From: Chlorocebus sabaeus
Lineage: Eukaryota; Chordata; Mammalia; Primates; Cercopithecidae
Reading direction: 5' to 3'
Assembly (NCBI RefSeq): GCF_047675955.1
Contig: NC_132910.1
Coordinates: forward strand, 97,738,923-97,802,922
Length of the DNA: 64,000 bases
The stretch's first letter is position 1, and every line of letters starts with the position of its first letter. Below the pieces are notes generated by a model that was not told where the DNA came from, searched no databases, and saw only the letters and a program-made list of their open reading frames with translations. The position numbers were made by a program, and so were the translations under genes. This document shows, one piece after another, positions 21,905 to 33,160 of the stretch.

Positions 21905-23118
21905 CCACAGCACTCTTTAAAGGATGATAAGAAAATACAGATTTTTAGCAATGTGGCATTCACAATGTTTGGCATACAACAAAACATAATTAGATAGGCA
22001 AAGAATTAGAAAACTGTGGCATAAAACTAGGACAGAGAAAAAACAAATCCAGAGTTGACAAACATGTTGAAATTAGCAGATAAGACCTTTAAAGCAGCTA
22101 TTGCAAATATGTACAAGAATTTTAAAATGGACATAATGAGTGGGCAGGTATAGTATGACAATGGAAAAATAGAACTATCAAAATATGAATGGAAATGCTA
22201 GAATTGAAGAATACAATATAAGAAAAGACAAATTTAATGCATAGTTTTAACAGCAGGACACTGCAGTGCAGAAGAAAGATCACTGAACTTAAAAACCAAT
22301 TAAAAGAAATTATCAAATTAAAAACAGAGAGGAAGAAAAAAATTGAAAACAAACTACAGGAGCACAGGTGACATGTGGGGACAGCAAGAGGTTTAATATG
22401 TGTGTATTTGGAATCCAAAAGGAGAAGAGAGAGAGAGTGAAGATGGAGCAGAAAAAATATTCAAAGAAATTGGCCAGGTGCAGTGGCTCATGCCTGTAAT
22501 CCCAGCACTTTGGGAGGCTGAGCGGGGCAGATCACGAAGTCAGAGGTTTGAGACCAGCTTGGCCAACATAGTGAAACCCCATCTCTACTAAAAATACAAA
22601 AAAATTAGCCAGGCATGGTGGCGGGCACCTGTAATCCCAGCTACTCGGGAGGCTGAGGCAGGAGGATCCCTTGAACCCGGGAGGTGGAGGTTGCAGTGAA
22701 CCAAGATTGTAACACTGCACTCTAGCCTGGGCGACAGTGTGAGACTCCATCTCAAAAAAAAAAAAAAAAAAAAAAGAAAGAAAACGAAATAATGCCAGCC
22801 AGAATATCAAGAGATGTTACTATTGAAGCACTGAAAGAAAAGACCTGTCAAATTAGAATTCTAACTGCAGAGAAAATACTCTTTTAAAGTGAAAGCAAAA
22901 TAAGGACATTTTCAAATAAGCAAATGCTGAGAACTTCCATCAACATCAGACTTGAATTACAATAAATGATAAAGTTTTCTGAGTGGAAAAAATGTGATAC
23001 CCGATGGGAGCATGGATCTACAGGAAGGAGTGAAAAGCACCAGAAATGAGGAATATGTGCGTAAACAGAAAATTTTTCTGCTTGTATCGTAATTTCTTTA
23101 AAACACAATTGACTGTGT
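21905..23118 (+). mobile_element. HAL1 / L1M ORF1-type element, interrupted by Alu
   Basis: This A-rich sequence matches the HAL1 ('half L1') layout: TTAGCAATGTGGCATTCACA, AAATTAGCAGATAAGACC, TTTAAAGCAGCTATTGCAAA and AGAAAGATCACTGAACTTAA on the left, then GTACTGAAAGAAAA-like CACTGAAAGAAAAGACCTGT and CATGGATCTACAGGAAGG on the right. These come from a coiled-coil ORF1-like region, now frame-shifted throughout. An Alu sits at 22472-22784. Roughly 350 bp of the consensus that should lie between the two halves is absent at the Alu site. Confidence 0.75.
22472..22784 (+). mobile_element. Alu, full length
   Basis: The body runs from GGCCAGGTGCAGTGGCTCAT to an A22 tail with GAAAG units. The flanks read AAAGAAAT (left) and AACGAAAT (right), compatible with a short imperfect target duplication. 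It lies in sense within the HAL1-like element. Confidence 0.95.
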
Positions 23119-23124
23119 CTTTAT

Positions 23125-23190
23125 GATAGAATGACATGTAACAAACTTGCACATATACCCTCTGAACCTAAAATAAAAGTTGGATAAAAC
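23125..23190 (+). mobile_element. L1 3'-terminal fragment
   Basis: ACATGTAACAAACTTGCACA and CCTAAAATAAAAGTTG are the last ~60 bases of an L1PB/L1MA-type 3' UTR, in sense. It has almost no poly(A) and directly abuts an opposite-strand L1 whose own 3' part is missing. Confidence 0.85.
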
Positions 23191-25424
23191 ATTTGTCTTT
23201 CTGATTGTATTTATTTGAATCTATGTTTTTTCTTTATTAGTCTACCTAGCAATCTATCTATTTATTCTTTCAAATAACCAAGTCCTGGGCTTGCAGATCT
23301 TTTGTATGGTTTTTCATATTTCAATTTCCTTCAAGTCACCTCTCATTTTGCTTTTTTCTTATCTTCTGCTGGCTTTGGGGTTCATTTGCTCTTTTTTCTC
23401 TAATTCCTCTAGGTGTGATGATGGGTTGCTAATCTGAGATCTTTTTGACTTTTTGATGTGGGCATTTAGCACTATAAACTTCCCTCTTAATACTGCTTTA
23501 GCTGTGTCTCAGAGATTCTGATATGTTGTATCCTTCCCCTTAATAGTTTCAAAGAATTTCTTGATTTCTGCCTTAATTTCATTGTTTGCCCAAAAGTCAT
23601 TCAGGAGCAGGTTGTTTAATCTCCATGTAATTCTACGGTTTTTGAGCAATTTTCTTAGTATTGATTTCTATTTTTTTGTGTGTGCTGTAATCTGAAAGTG
23701 TGGTTGGTGTAATTTACAGTATTTTTACTTTGCTGAGGATTGTTTTATGGCTGTTTGTGTCAATTTTAGAGTGTGTGCTATGTAAAGATGAGAAGAATGT
23801 ATATTCTGATATTTTCAGGTGGAGGGTTTTATAGATATCTATTAGGTCCTTTTGTTGAAGTGTTGAGTCCAGGTCCCCAATATCTTTGGTAGTTTTCTGC
23901 CTTGATAATCTGCCTAATCCTACCAGTAGAGTGTTGAAGTCTCCCACTATTATTTTGTGGTCATCTAGGTATCTTTGTAGGTCTTTAGTAACTTGCTTTA
24001 TGACTGATGCTCCTGTACTAAGTGCAAATATATTTAGGATAGTTAGGTTTGCTTGCTGAATTATGTAATGCCATTGTCTGTTTTGATCATTGCCAGTTTA
24101 AAGTCTGTTTAATCTGAAATTAGGATAGCACTCCCTGCCATTTTCTGTTTTCCATTTTTTTGGTCAATTTTCTTCACCCTTTACTTCTAACCTAGGGGTG
24201 TCGCTGCATGTAAGATGGGTCTCTTGAAGACTGCATGTCATTGAGTTTTGCCTCTTTATCCAATTTGCCATTCTGTGCCTTTTAATTGGGACATTTAACC
24301 CATTAACATTCAAGGTTAATATCGATATGTGCCAATTTGATACTGTCAACATGTCAGCTGGTTATGATGCTGACTTGGTTTATGTGGTTGCCTTATCGTG
24401 TCAATGATCTATGTACTTCAGTGTGTTTTTGTAGTGGCCAGTACTTTCCATATTTAGTACACTCTTTTAGGCCTCTTGTAAGGTCATAATGAATTCCCTT
24501 AGCATTTGCTTGTCTGAAAAGGATATTATTTCTCTTTTGCTTATGAAAATTAGTTTCACCAGATATGAAATTCTTGGCTGTGAATTCTTTTCTTCAAAAA
24601 TGTGACTATAGTCTTCCAGTCTCTTCTGGCTTACAGGATTTCTGCCAAAAGTTCCACCCTTAGCCTGATGGGGTTCCCTTTGTAGGTAACCTGCCCCTTC
24701 CCTCTAGCTGCCTTTAGCATTTTTTCTTTCATTTCAATCTTGGAGAATCTGATGACTATGTATCTTGAGGATGGTCATCTTGTATAGTATCTTGCACAAA
24801 TTCTCTACATTTCCTGAATTTAAATGTTGGCCTCTCTAGTGAAGTTAGGGAAATTTTCATGGATGATATCTTGAAGTATGTTTTCCAAGTTGCTTGCTTT
24901 CTCTCCTCTCTTTCCAAGACATCAGTGAGACATATTTGTTCTCCTTACATAATCCCATATTTCATGGTAGGTTTATTTATTCTTATTTAATCTTTTTATT
25001 TATTTTTGTCTGAGTTATTTCAAAGAACTTGTCTTCAAGTTCTAAGACTTTTTCTTCTACTTGGTTGATTCTACTGTTAATTCTTGTGATTGTATTCTGA
25101 AATTCTTGAAGTGAGTTTTTCAGTTCTATCAGGTCAGTTTGGTTCTTTCTTAAAAATGGTCATTTCATCTTTTATCTCCTGTATCATTTTATTGTATTCC
25201 TTAGAATCCTTTGAGTTTTGAATTTCTCCTGAATCTCAATGATCTTCATTCCTATCCATATTCTGAATTCTATTTCTATCATTTCAGCAATTTCAGCCTA
25301 ATTAATATCCAATGCTGAGGAACTCTGGCTTTTTGAGTTTCCAGAGTTCTTGTGCTGGTTCTTTCTCACCTTTGTGGGCTGATGCTCCTTCAATCTTTGA
25401 CGTTGCTGTCCTTTGAATGCAGGA

Positions 25425-25458
25425 TGTTTGTTTGTTTGTTTTGTTTTGTTTTGTTTTT
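25425..25458. repeat. (GTTT)/(GTTTT)n simple repeat
   Basis: A GTTTGTTTGTTTTGTTTTG run lies at the 5' UTR/ORF1 border of the minus-strand L1, where the sense strand has an A-rich stretch. Confidence 0.85.
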
Positions 25459-26126
25459 TGCTTTTATCCTCTTTGAGGCTCTCAGGGTTTGATTGCGGTA
25501 TAAGGTGGGTTCAGTCAACTAGCTTCATTTCTGAAAGATTTTAGGAAGCCAAGTCTTAGCTCAGCACTCCTGGCCTCTGTGCTCTAACTCTGGAGAAATG
25601 GTACCAGCCCACAGTTTTGTTCTTTGTTTGCTAGAGTCTCAGAATCTACTGCACTGGAGGGGCTGCGGTGTTCCCAGACTGCTGGCCACAGCACTTGATG
25701 GATGATGCCAGCCAAAGTGCTTCATTGAGGAGGTGGCAGCAGGATTCATGCTCATTCATGCATGCCAGCAGCAGTGGTAGTGTGGTGGGGTGCACGCATG
25801 TTTGCTGTTGTGGGGTACTAGTGGGAGTTGGGTTGTGGCATTCCTGTGCTTGCTCACATCGGTGGCCACAGCAACAAGGGTGGGACACTGGGAAGTGTGG
25901 AGCTGCCAGCCTCTGTGTGTATGTTTTCAGCAGTGATGGTGGCAGTGTGGGGTGGGGGTGGGGTTGCTGGTCTCTAGGCACGTGTTTGTGCCTAGAGTGG
26001 TGGTGATGTCTACATATGAAGAGCCTAGGATTGATAGAATCTTAGCAGGCATTCGTGTCAGCAATGACAGTACAGCCAGGGGCTGTGGGGTGTGCTCACA
26101 CCAGCAACACTGGCATGGCAGGGTGC

Positions 26127-26142
26127 ACACACACACACACAT
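26127..26142. repeat. (CA)8 microsatellite
   Basis: A short CA run sits within the L1 5' UTR, in a larger region whose plus strand is G-rich and GTG-repeated. Confidence 0.85.
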
Positions 26143-27039
26143 TGGCAGTGGTGGGGAGGCGATGTCCATCCCCATGTGGGTGCACTGACAAAGTGATAAG
26201 GGGTGGCTGTAGGCAAGTGCATACCAGCAAAGCAGCCCTGGGGAGGCTTCAGAGGGTAAGGGAGGGTGTGTGTGCTGATGCAAATTGACAGGACTGCTCT
26301 GCTGTAGCTGATAGTCAGGCCCAGTCTGCTGGTGGGGGAGCTATAATGAAGGCTCCCAGGAAGCATCCCTGTTGGGCATCTGAGGTTGTACTTCAAGCAG
26401 GTGCAGCCAAACTGGGGCCCTAGGACAGGCCAGCAGACAGATGGTTGCTCAGATTGGGCTGGCCCCATCTCATGGGCGAGATCACCCTGCTCTGTCTCAG
26501 GCTGACGTCACCCTAAGGCTTAAGTCTCCTAGAGGCACAAAGCAAGTCTTGGGGGATGGGCATCCCTGGCCATGCTCCACTGCACATGTTCCCACACCAA
26601 ACCCTCTGGATTCCACACTGAATGGAGTCCTGCCCCTACCACCTCTCTAAGCAGCTCTCCCTGCCAGCTCAAGTGCCCATGGGGGTCCTGAGGTCTCTTG
26701 CTGACAGAATTCCAGAGGTCCTCAGTGAGAGCGGGATGCTGATTGCCTGCTCAGCTCACCCCTTCTCCAGGAATCACTGGGGGCCAAGAACAAGTCCCAG
26801 TGCGCAGTAGCGCCATGTCGGGTTTCCAGCTTCCTTTCTCTTCAGCCCAGCACCTGCGTCCTCCCTCCATCAACTCTCAATACCCTCCCTCTGAAGATTG
26901 GTTCAGAGTGCACCACTCTTCCAGATGTCCCAGCCTCTCAGTGGCAGAAATTCTTCCTGGCTGTGTCTAGTCAGACATCTTGAAAATGGAAATTCACTTT
27001 ACATTAGTTAGAAGTGAAGAGAATAGGTAGCTTTGTAAC

Positions 27040-27140
27040 ATGTACACACTGAAAATAAGAAAGCTGAAGAGATTATACTAATATCAGACAAAGAAGGTGA
27101 TAAGGGAAGGGATATTACCAGAGATATGGGTGAATATAAT
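27040..27140 (+). mobile_element. Possible L1 ORF2 scrap
   Basis: ATACTAATATCAGACAAAGA followed by GATATTACCAGAGATA resembles the L1 ORF2 segment 'actaatatcagacaaaatag...attaccagagata'. It is too short and diverged to be sure. Confidence 0.35.
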
Positions 27141-27144
27141 CATG

Positions 27145-27440
27145 TGACACTTAACAGCAGGGATCTTTTCTGAAAGATGCTTGGTTAGGATTTCATCATT
27201 GTGTGAGCATCATAGAGTATACTTCCACCAGCCTAGACAGTATAACCTACTACACATTTAGGCCATATGGTTAGCCACCACACTATGTGAATACTACGTA
27301 ATAATTGTTATACTGTATTTGTAAATGTGTTATTTTTATTATTGTATTGTTATTTTTTACTCTTCTTTCTGAATATTTTCTATCCATCATTGTTTGAATT
27401 GTGGATGTGGAACCCTTGCATACTGAGGGCTGACTCTGTA
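27145..27440. mobile_element. DNA-transposon-derived fragments (Tigger/MER2-like right end)
   Basis: GTGGATGTGGAACCCTTGCA and CTGAGGGCTGACTCTG (27400-27437) match, in reverse, the terminal region of Tigger/MER2 elements ('cagtcggccctcggtatccgcggttccacatccacgg'). The 27145-27300 part (CTTAACAGCAGGGATC, TAACCTACTACACATTTAGG) looks like another widespread DNA-transposon repeat that I cannot name. Confidence 0.5.
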
Positions 27441-27892
27441 ATTTTACCTCAGTTAAATGAGTGATTCATCTGGTAAAATAGCAAAGCTATTTTTCACAAG
27501 CTTGAACAAGCAAGAATTTAGATTTGATGGATCTTTGTATAAATTGGGCTTTATATTTTGGCTATTTTTCCTAGTATTAACAGCGAGTTTCTCATGTAAT
27601 TTATTTAGTCTGTCATTAAACTCTATTTGGCCCACTAAAGGCAATCTATAAAAATGCACTGGTTCTTTCTTGTGATTTCATGATTATCAATGCATGATTT
27701 CATACGCTTGTGCCTCTCTCTTCACACAGTTCTCTCTACTCCAACTCAGTTGGGCTCTGATAGCTAATTTACACTGATGAAACACGTGACGATATTTCCT
27801 AGGCTTCAAAGTATCTTTTGTTTTAACTGTTTTCACTTCAAACTAATTGTTATCCATCCATTATATGAATATGACATATTTTAAGTTACGCC
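27441..27892. other. Unassigned AT-rich sequence
   Basis: Two opposed frames of 64 and 68 codons overlap at 27453-27659. Neither has a recognisable domain. Confidence 0.4.
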
Positions 27893-28189
27893 TTTTTTTT
27901 TTCCCCCCCTGAGATGGAGTCTCCTTCTGTCACCAGGCAGGAGTACAGTGGCACAATCTTGGCTCACTGCAACCTCCGCCTTCTGGGTTCAAGCAATTCT
28001 CCTGCCTCAGCCTCCTGAGTAGCTGGGACTACAGGTGCGCATCACTACTCCCAGCTAATTTATGTATTTTTAGTAGAGACGGGGTTTCACCATGTTGGCC
28101 AGGATGGTCTTGATCTCTTGACCTAGTGATCTGCCCTCCTCAGCCTCCCAAAGTGCTGGGATTACAGGCGTGAGCCACTGCACCCGGCC
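27893..28189 (-). mobile_element. Alu, full length
   Basis: A T/C-rich tail (TTTTTTTTTTTCCCCCCCTG) is followed by the antisense body ending CTGCACCCGGCC. Flanks TTAAGTTA (left) and TAAAGTTA (right) give an imperfect target duplication. S-type by general divergence. Confidence 0.95.
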
Positions 28190-28983
28190 TAAAGTTAAAT
28201 ATTTATTTGCTTACATGATACAGTTTCTTAGAACACTTATATACAATATCAGTTTTAATTGAAAGATCTTAGAAAATATATATACCTTTTAATACCAGTT
28301 TTTCCTAATGCCTAGAGATAAATATGTATTTGCCTTATCAAAGGAAGTAATCTGAAACAATAACAGTGCTATTATTCTTTATGCAAGTTTTAAAAGTGCT
28401 TTGGTCATTTATTTTGAAATGCTTTAATAGAATGTGTATAAGGCAACAGGACAGTCATCTAATCAGTGAAATTTCATGCTTATATAAATTAAGAATTTAC
28501 ACTAATAGATACATTTTCAATGAATATGGCATTGTATAATTCAAACTTGCTTCATAGCCCAGGGACACAACCCCAGAAATTACAATACAATAGGGGACAG
28601 GACAAATAGGAAGTTTTGTTCAGAAGAGCAACATAGAGTTTACAGACACTTGGAACTAGTCTCTATCTTAGACACAGTAGAGAAGTTGAAAGTAACTTCT
28701 AGTGTTTGTTTCAAAATATTGAGTACAACACATCTGAGTTAAGATAAGCTATATTTAAGTTCTCCAAATGCTTGAGCATATGCTCTTCTCATCTAGGAAA
28801 TCATTTGAACAATGTTAAAATGAGCTCATGAATTTAACTTTTTAGTTCCTTTTCTCTGTTTCAAAGTATCTCGATGAAATGAGTTCTAAGTGGGAGAAAA
28901 CAATTTCTGATGCCAATTGTATTTCATCTTATATCGCATGCTCTTCAGCATAATATAATGGCATAGATGTCTAACAAGTATTC
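28190..28983. other. Unassigned AT-rich sequence
   Basis: No gene, RNA or recognisable repeat is seen. Confidence 0.45.
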
Positions 28984-29165
28984 CAGTGCCTGACTTTTCA
29001 ATTTGGCTGCACGCTGAACTCCCCTGGGTAGTTTAGAATAATCCAGATGTCTCAGTTCCACCTTCAGAGATTCTGATTTAATTGGTAAGAGGTGCAACAT
29101 GGTCATCAGGGTCTTTAAAAACTCCCTGGGTGATTTTAATGTGCAGCAAAATTTGAGAACCATTG
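28984..29165 (-). mobile_element. MER5A (hAT-Charlie, non-autonomous)
   Basis: This 182-bp element lies between CAGTGCCTGAC and GAGAACCATTG terminal inverted repeats. AGAGATTCTGATTTAATTGG in the centre sets the minus orientation, and CTCCCTGGGTGATTTTAATG and TGCAGCAAAATTTGAGAACC are typical. The length is close to the ~189-bp consensus, so it is nearly complete. Confidence 0.9.
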
Positions 29166-29849
29166 CTTCAAAAGGTAAGAGGTAAGAGTTTACAGGAAGG
29201 GGAATTCCTTCTGTGTTGGAATTCTGGAATTATCAGAATAGTCTTAATGTAAAATGTGACAAACTGTGTTGTTAAGGAGAGGGTTCAGCGGCAGAGAACA
29301 GAAGCTATTCTACCAAGTTTAAGTAGAAATGAATGTATTTGGAATATTAAATGGCTTATTTATCATTGGGAAGGCTGAGGAAATCAATGGTAAGATAAGC
29401 TTTTAGAAACAACTTTGGGAGCCATGTTTCTGAATTGAGCCATTAAGGGAGCTGCTACGGAATTGTGAAGTTACTGCTACAGTTACCAACTCCCAAAACA
29501 TACCACCATTCCCAGGGCCAGGGAGATGGCCATGGCTAGGAAACCACCACAGAACACCTAGGCACTTTCACAATGAGATTGAAAAATGCAGAAAAGTTTT
29601 CTCTCATCTACTCCCCCTGTCCTATGACACAGGGTGGTTTTTTGAGAATTACCACATGAAAGTGAAAAGAAACTAAAGTTCACATGCTTTGTAAGAGTCC
29701 ACATGGGAGACAGAAGAGGAAAACCTGAACTAAAGCAGTAGCCAAGAGGACAGAGAGGAAGATACAGAATCTTGAGATCATTAAAAAGTAAAATTGATAG
29801 GACATGGTATCCAGTTGGCTTTACAGAGAGAAAGGTATCAGAAATTATT
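29166..29849. other. Unassigned sequence, no gene seen
   Basis: The 129-codon minus-strand frame 29558-29947 crosses into the L1 to the right and has no recognisable domain. Confidence 0.4.
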
Positions 29850-31035
29850 TTGAAACATACAGGCAGCCAACAAACACATAAAAAAAGTTCCACATCACTA
29901 ATCTTCACAGAAATACAAATCAAAACAACAATGAGATACCATCTCACACCAGTCAGAATTGCAATTATTAAAAAGTAAAAACAAAAAACAAAACATGAAC
30001 CAAAAAACAGATGCTGGCAAGGCTGCAGAGAAACAAGAACGTTTATATGATATAGGTAGGAATGTAAATTAGTTTAGCCACTGTGGAAAGCAGTTTGGAG
30101 ATTTCTCAAAGAACTTGAACCAGAACTATTTGATCCAGCAGTCCCATTACTGGGAATATATCCAAAAGAAAATAAATCATTCTACCAAAAAGACACATAT
30201 ACTTTCATGTTCATCACAGCACTATTCACAATAGCAGACATGGAATCAACCCAAATGTCCATCGATACTAGGTTGGATAAAGAAAATATGGTACATATAC
30301 ACCATGGAATACTACACAGCCATAAAAAAGAACAAAATTGTGTCTTTGGCAGTAACATGATGTAGCTGTAGGCCATTATCCTAAGTAACTTAATGCAGGA
30401 ATAGAAAACCAAATACTGCATGTTCTCACATATAAGTGGAAGCTAAATATTGGGTACTCATGGACACAGAGATGAGAAAAATAGACACTGGGGACTACTA
30501 GAGCGGGGAGATGGGGTGAGGAGTGAGGCTTGAAAAACTATTGAGTACTATGTTCACTACCTGGGTGATGAGGTCAGTTGTACCCCAAACCTCAGCAACA
30601 GGCAATACACCTGATATGATTTGGCTGTGTCTCCACCCAAAACTCATCTTGAATTGTATGTAGCTCCCATATTTCCCTTGTGTTGTGGGAGGGACCCAGT
30701 GGGAGATAATTGAATCATGGGGGTGGTTTCCCCTATACTGTTCTCGTGGTTGTGAGTAAGTCTCACAAGATCTGATGGTTTTATAAGGGGAAATCCCTTT
30801 CCCTTGGCTCTCATTCTTCTCGTGTCTGCCACCATGTGAGATGTGCCTTTTACCTTCCACTATGATTGTGAGGCCTCCCCAGTCATGTAGACCTGTGAGT
30901 CCATTAAACCTCTTTCTTCTGTAAATTGCCCAGTCTCGGGTGTGTCTTTATCAGCAGCGTGAAAACAGACTAATACCCACGTAATAAACCTGTATATGTA
31001 CTCCCTGAATCTAAAATAAAAGTTAAAATTACAAA
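29850..31035 (+). mobile_element. L1 3' end (L1PB/L1MA-like), split by an LTR
   Basis: The left piece, 29850-30611, holds the ORF2 C-terminal region (ATGAGATACCATCTCACACC, CCATTACTGGGAATATATCC, ACCATGGAATACTACACAGC) and the start of the 3' UTR. The right piece, about 30976-31035, is the 3' terminus (CACGTAATAAACCTGTATAT, CTAAAATAAAAGTT) with a degenerate A-tail. A THE1/MST LTR separates them, so the LTR is the younger insertion. The ORF is broken; the L1 is 5' truncated. Confidence 0.92.
30612..30975 (+). mobile_element. Solo THE1/MST-type LTR inside an L1
   Basis: TGATATGATTTGGCTGTGTC opens the LTR, and GTGAAAACAGACTAATAC closes it (364 bp, THE1-like length). TTTATAAGGGGAAATCCC and CAGTCTCGGGTGTGTCTTTA are further landmarks. 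No internal sequence adjoins either side, so it is a solo LTR left by recombination. The flanks do not show a clean 5-bp duplication: the right end has lost a base or two. Confidence 0.93.
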
Positions 31036-31434
31036 AAATATTTTAAAAATTTAAAAATGATTTTGAAGATAATTGGATAAATGCTTGTGCTATTTACTGC
31101 CATCTATTGCCATGTATAGATGGGAAATACAAATTGAGGAACAGGATAAGACAAGGGTGGGTGGAGAAGAAAGAACAAGTGAAGTGCACATGTGTTCACC
31201 CTGGACTGGCTGAGTCATATACAAGTGATGATGTTGAATAAGCAGTTAATATTATGGTTCTGGGGCTCAAGACATTCAGGGTTAGAGAAACAGATTAATA
31301 AGTCAGTGAATCATTGGGTGTAGATGTTTTGTCCATGAGATGATTTAAGGTATGTGCCAAAAAAGTGTGGTCAGAACAAAGGACAATTGTATTGTAATAA
31401 GATGGTAGATGGACCCACATGGCTCAGCAGATGT
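31036..31434. other. Unassigned sequence, no gene seen
   Basis: AT-rich after the L1 tail; nothing is recognised. Confidence 0.4.
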
Positions 31435-31590
31435 TGGGAGTATAAATCAGAATACCTGACTTCTATTCTCAATTCCATCATTTTCATGAACAAGTCATTT
31501 AAACTCACTGAACTCCACCCAGTTTCTTTCTATAAGGAGTAGATAGTATTTGTGCTGTTTATCTTAAGTATTTTGGTAGGGCTTGAACAC
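31435..31590 (-). mobile_element. MIR SINE, diverged
   Basis: TTGGGAGTATAAATCAGAAT, CATGAACAAGTCATTTAAAC and TAAGGAGTAGATAGTATTTG follow the order of an antisense MIR (trait words, 'acaagtcacttaacctc...aaggagataatagt'). Confidence 0.6.
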
Positions 31591-32504
31591 AATGACTTAT
31601 GAGAAAGCAATTGAAAACTTGCTTAAAAATGTAAGATCGGATTCTAAAGAAAGCTGATAGAATGAACTTGATTTTGCATTTTAAACTTTATTTCAAGCTG
31701 GTGAGGTTAGACGGTCAAGGAAACTGGGGAAGAGAACAAAGATGGGAGAACCGCATTCGCCCATCATTTTGGTCCTTGAGAAGAGACAGACAGGAAGGAA
31801 AGGAGCCCCTAATCTTATTGCCTGAGAGCTCAACTACACACCTTTCATCCTCCTGGCAGGTGGATCGCACATCTTCCATAGAGCATAGTCTCATTTACAC
31901 GCAGATTTGCACATATGGATGCTGCTGCTACTCCCCTGCAAAAATATTTCCAAAGCCACTAATAAAAAGGTAGCTTGCTATGTGCTATGAGAGATGACAA
32001 GCGCACCTTGGGATGAATGATGGGTAACGAATTGTCATTTCTCTTCTCAACATCAGGCCGTCATCCGCTCATGCGGCTTGGCACCTGTGGCTTGTTACAG
32101 CCCATTCAGAGTTTCCCCTGCAGAGGAGTTGTAGGCTGTTGCCTTCCTTCCATCTGTCTCTACATGCTTTCAGAGCACTCCAATACATTATTTGAGAAGC
32201 TTTAACATTTGTTTTCTTTTTCTAACATTTTCTCTCATTTTATTTTTAAGTGTGATTTTATTATCCTTTAATTCAGGGTTTAAAAAGGAATGGGAATAGT
32301 AATCCCTTCGGATGTGATTATTTTGGTTAAAGTGGGACTTAGTTTTGGAATAAATGATTTGATATTGATTCATATTAGACATGGTACTTGTTCTTCAAAA
32401 ATGATTCAAAGTTACTAACACCACGACAAGGCCTCTTGCATGTCTCAAGGTTGTAGAACAGCTTGGTTTTTGATGCGATATTAATAATAACAAAAAATTA
32501 TTTT
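31591..32504. other. Repeat-free block, no gene seen
   Basis: 31660-32210 is less AT-rich and free of recognised repeats, with plus-strand frames of 103 and 62 codons lacking any known domain. It could be a conserved non-coding block. This is inference from composition alone. Confidence 0.35.
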
Positions 32505-32640
32505 TTCCTTAAAATGTGCCAGGCAGTGATTCAAACACTTTACATGAGTTACCCCCTTAATTCTCATTATACTGCTATGATTATCCCCATTTTACATTTG
32601 AGAAAACTGAGGCACGGGAAGTTAAATAATTTACTTATTC
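32505..32640 (+). mobile_element. MIR SINE
   Basis: TGTGCCAGGCAGTGATTCAA, ATTATCCCCATTTTACATTT and GAGAAAACTGAGGCACGGGA form the MIR core in sense. Confidence 0.85.
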
Positions 32641-32754
32641 GATACATATAAATATTAACACTTTACAAAAATTCAAACATTTCTGCAAACTGTCAACTTA
32701 CTCTCTCTAAATCACAATATTGATTTTGTTATTCTCTAGCCAAGAAATCTTTAA

Positions 32755-32850
32755 TAAATATCCTATGTCTATCAAATTAAGTGCAAATATCCTATCCTAA
32801 TGTACAAGATCTCTCAAATTGTGATTCTAACTTCTTTCTCCAGTTCTGTT
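32755..32850. mobile_element. Possible L2 fragment
   Basis: TCAAATTAAGTGCAAATATC and TGTACAAGATCTCTCAAATT loosely follow an L2 3' segment ('taaagtccaaactccttagcatggcatacaaggccctc'). Weak. Confidence 0.35.
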
Positions 32851-32877
32851 TTACAGGAATTCCCTAACAATGGTCCT

Positions 32878-33080
32878 CAATCAGGGATGATTTTGCCACC
32901 TGGGGGATATATGGTGACGTCTAGAGACATTTCGGGCTGTCATGACTTGGGGGTTTAATGGCATGAAGTAGGAAGAAGTTAGGGATGCTGCTAAACACCC
33001 TAAAATGCACATGACAGTCCTCCCTCACAACAAATAATTATCCAGTTCAAATCACCAAGAATACTGAGGTTGAGAAACCC
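32878..33080. mobile_element. Non-autonomous hAT (MER1-group) element
   Basis: This ~203-bp element has imperfect terminal inverted repeats (CAATGGTCCTCAATC against GGTTGAGAAACCC) and familiar internal words: GATTTTGCCACCTGGGGGAT, AGAGACATTTCGGGCTGTCA and GGGATGCTGCTAAACACCCT. The flanking octamers TTCCCTAA (32870-32877) and TGCCCTAA (33081-33088) agree at 7 of 8 positions, as hAT insertion predicts. I do not assign the exact MER number. Confidence 0.75.
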
Positions 33081-33160
33081 TGCCCTAACCTATTCAATAA
33101 AACTGGACAACTTGTGGTTCTTCAAATAGCCTCTGTATGTTTCATCTTTGTAGCTTCCTC

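Larger units (their letters stand above)
23195..26985 (-). mobile_element. L1 5' half: 5' UTR, ORF1 and ORF2 endonuclease/early RT (defective)
   Basis: Reading the minus strand from 26985: a primate L1 5' UTR beginning near AAGATGTCTGACTAGACACA, about 1.5 kb long; an ORF1 region from about 25.4 kb; then ORF2, whose start is readable at 24352 (SNWHISILTLNVNGLN, L1 endonuclease N terminus). Further on are a GDFNT motif and SKID motif of the endonuclease (23714-23947) and early reverse-transcriptase sequence to 23195. Every frame is broken by stops and shifts. The rest of ORF2 and the 3' UTR are missing. Keeping the 5' UTR is unusual, since most L1 copies are 5' truncated. Confidence 0.9.

Noticed and set aside
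25646..26468. Overlapping opposite-strand frames of 111-136 codons
   Set aside because: They fall in the L1 5' UTR, whose GTG/CAC-rich composition opens several frames at once.
23125..26985. Twin-priming inversion of a single L1
   Set aside because: In twin priming the inverted 5' segment lies on the 5' side of the sense 3' segment. Here it lies on the 3' side.
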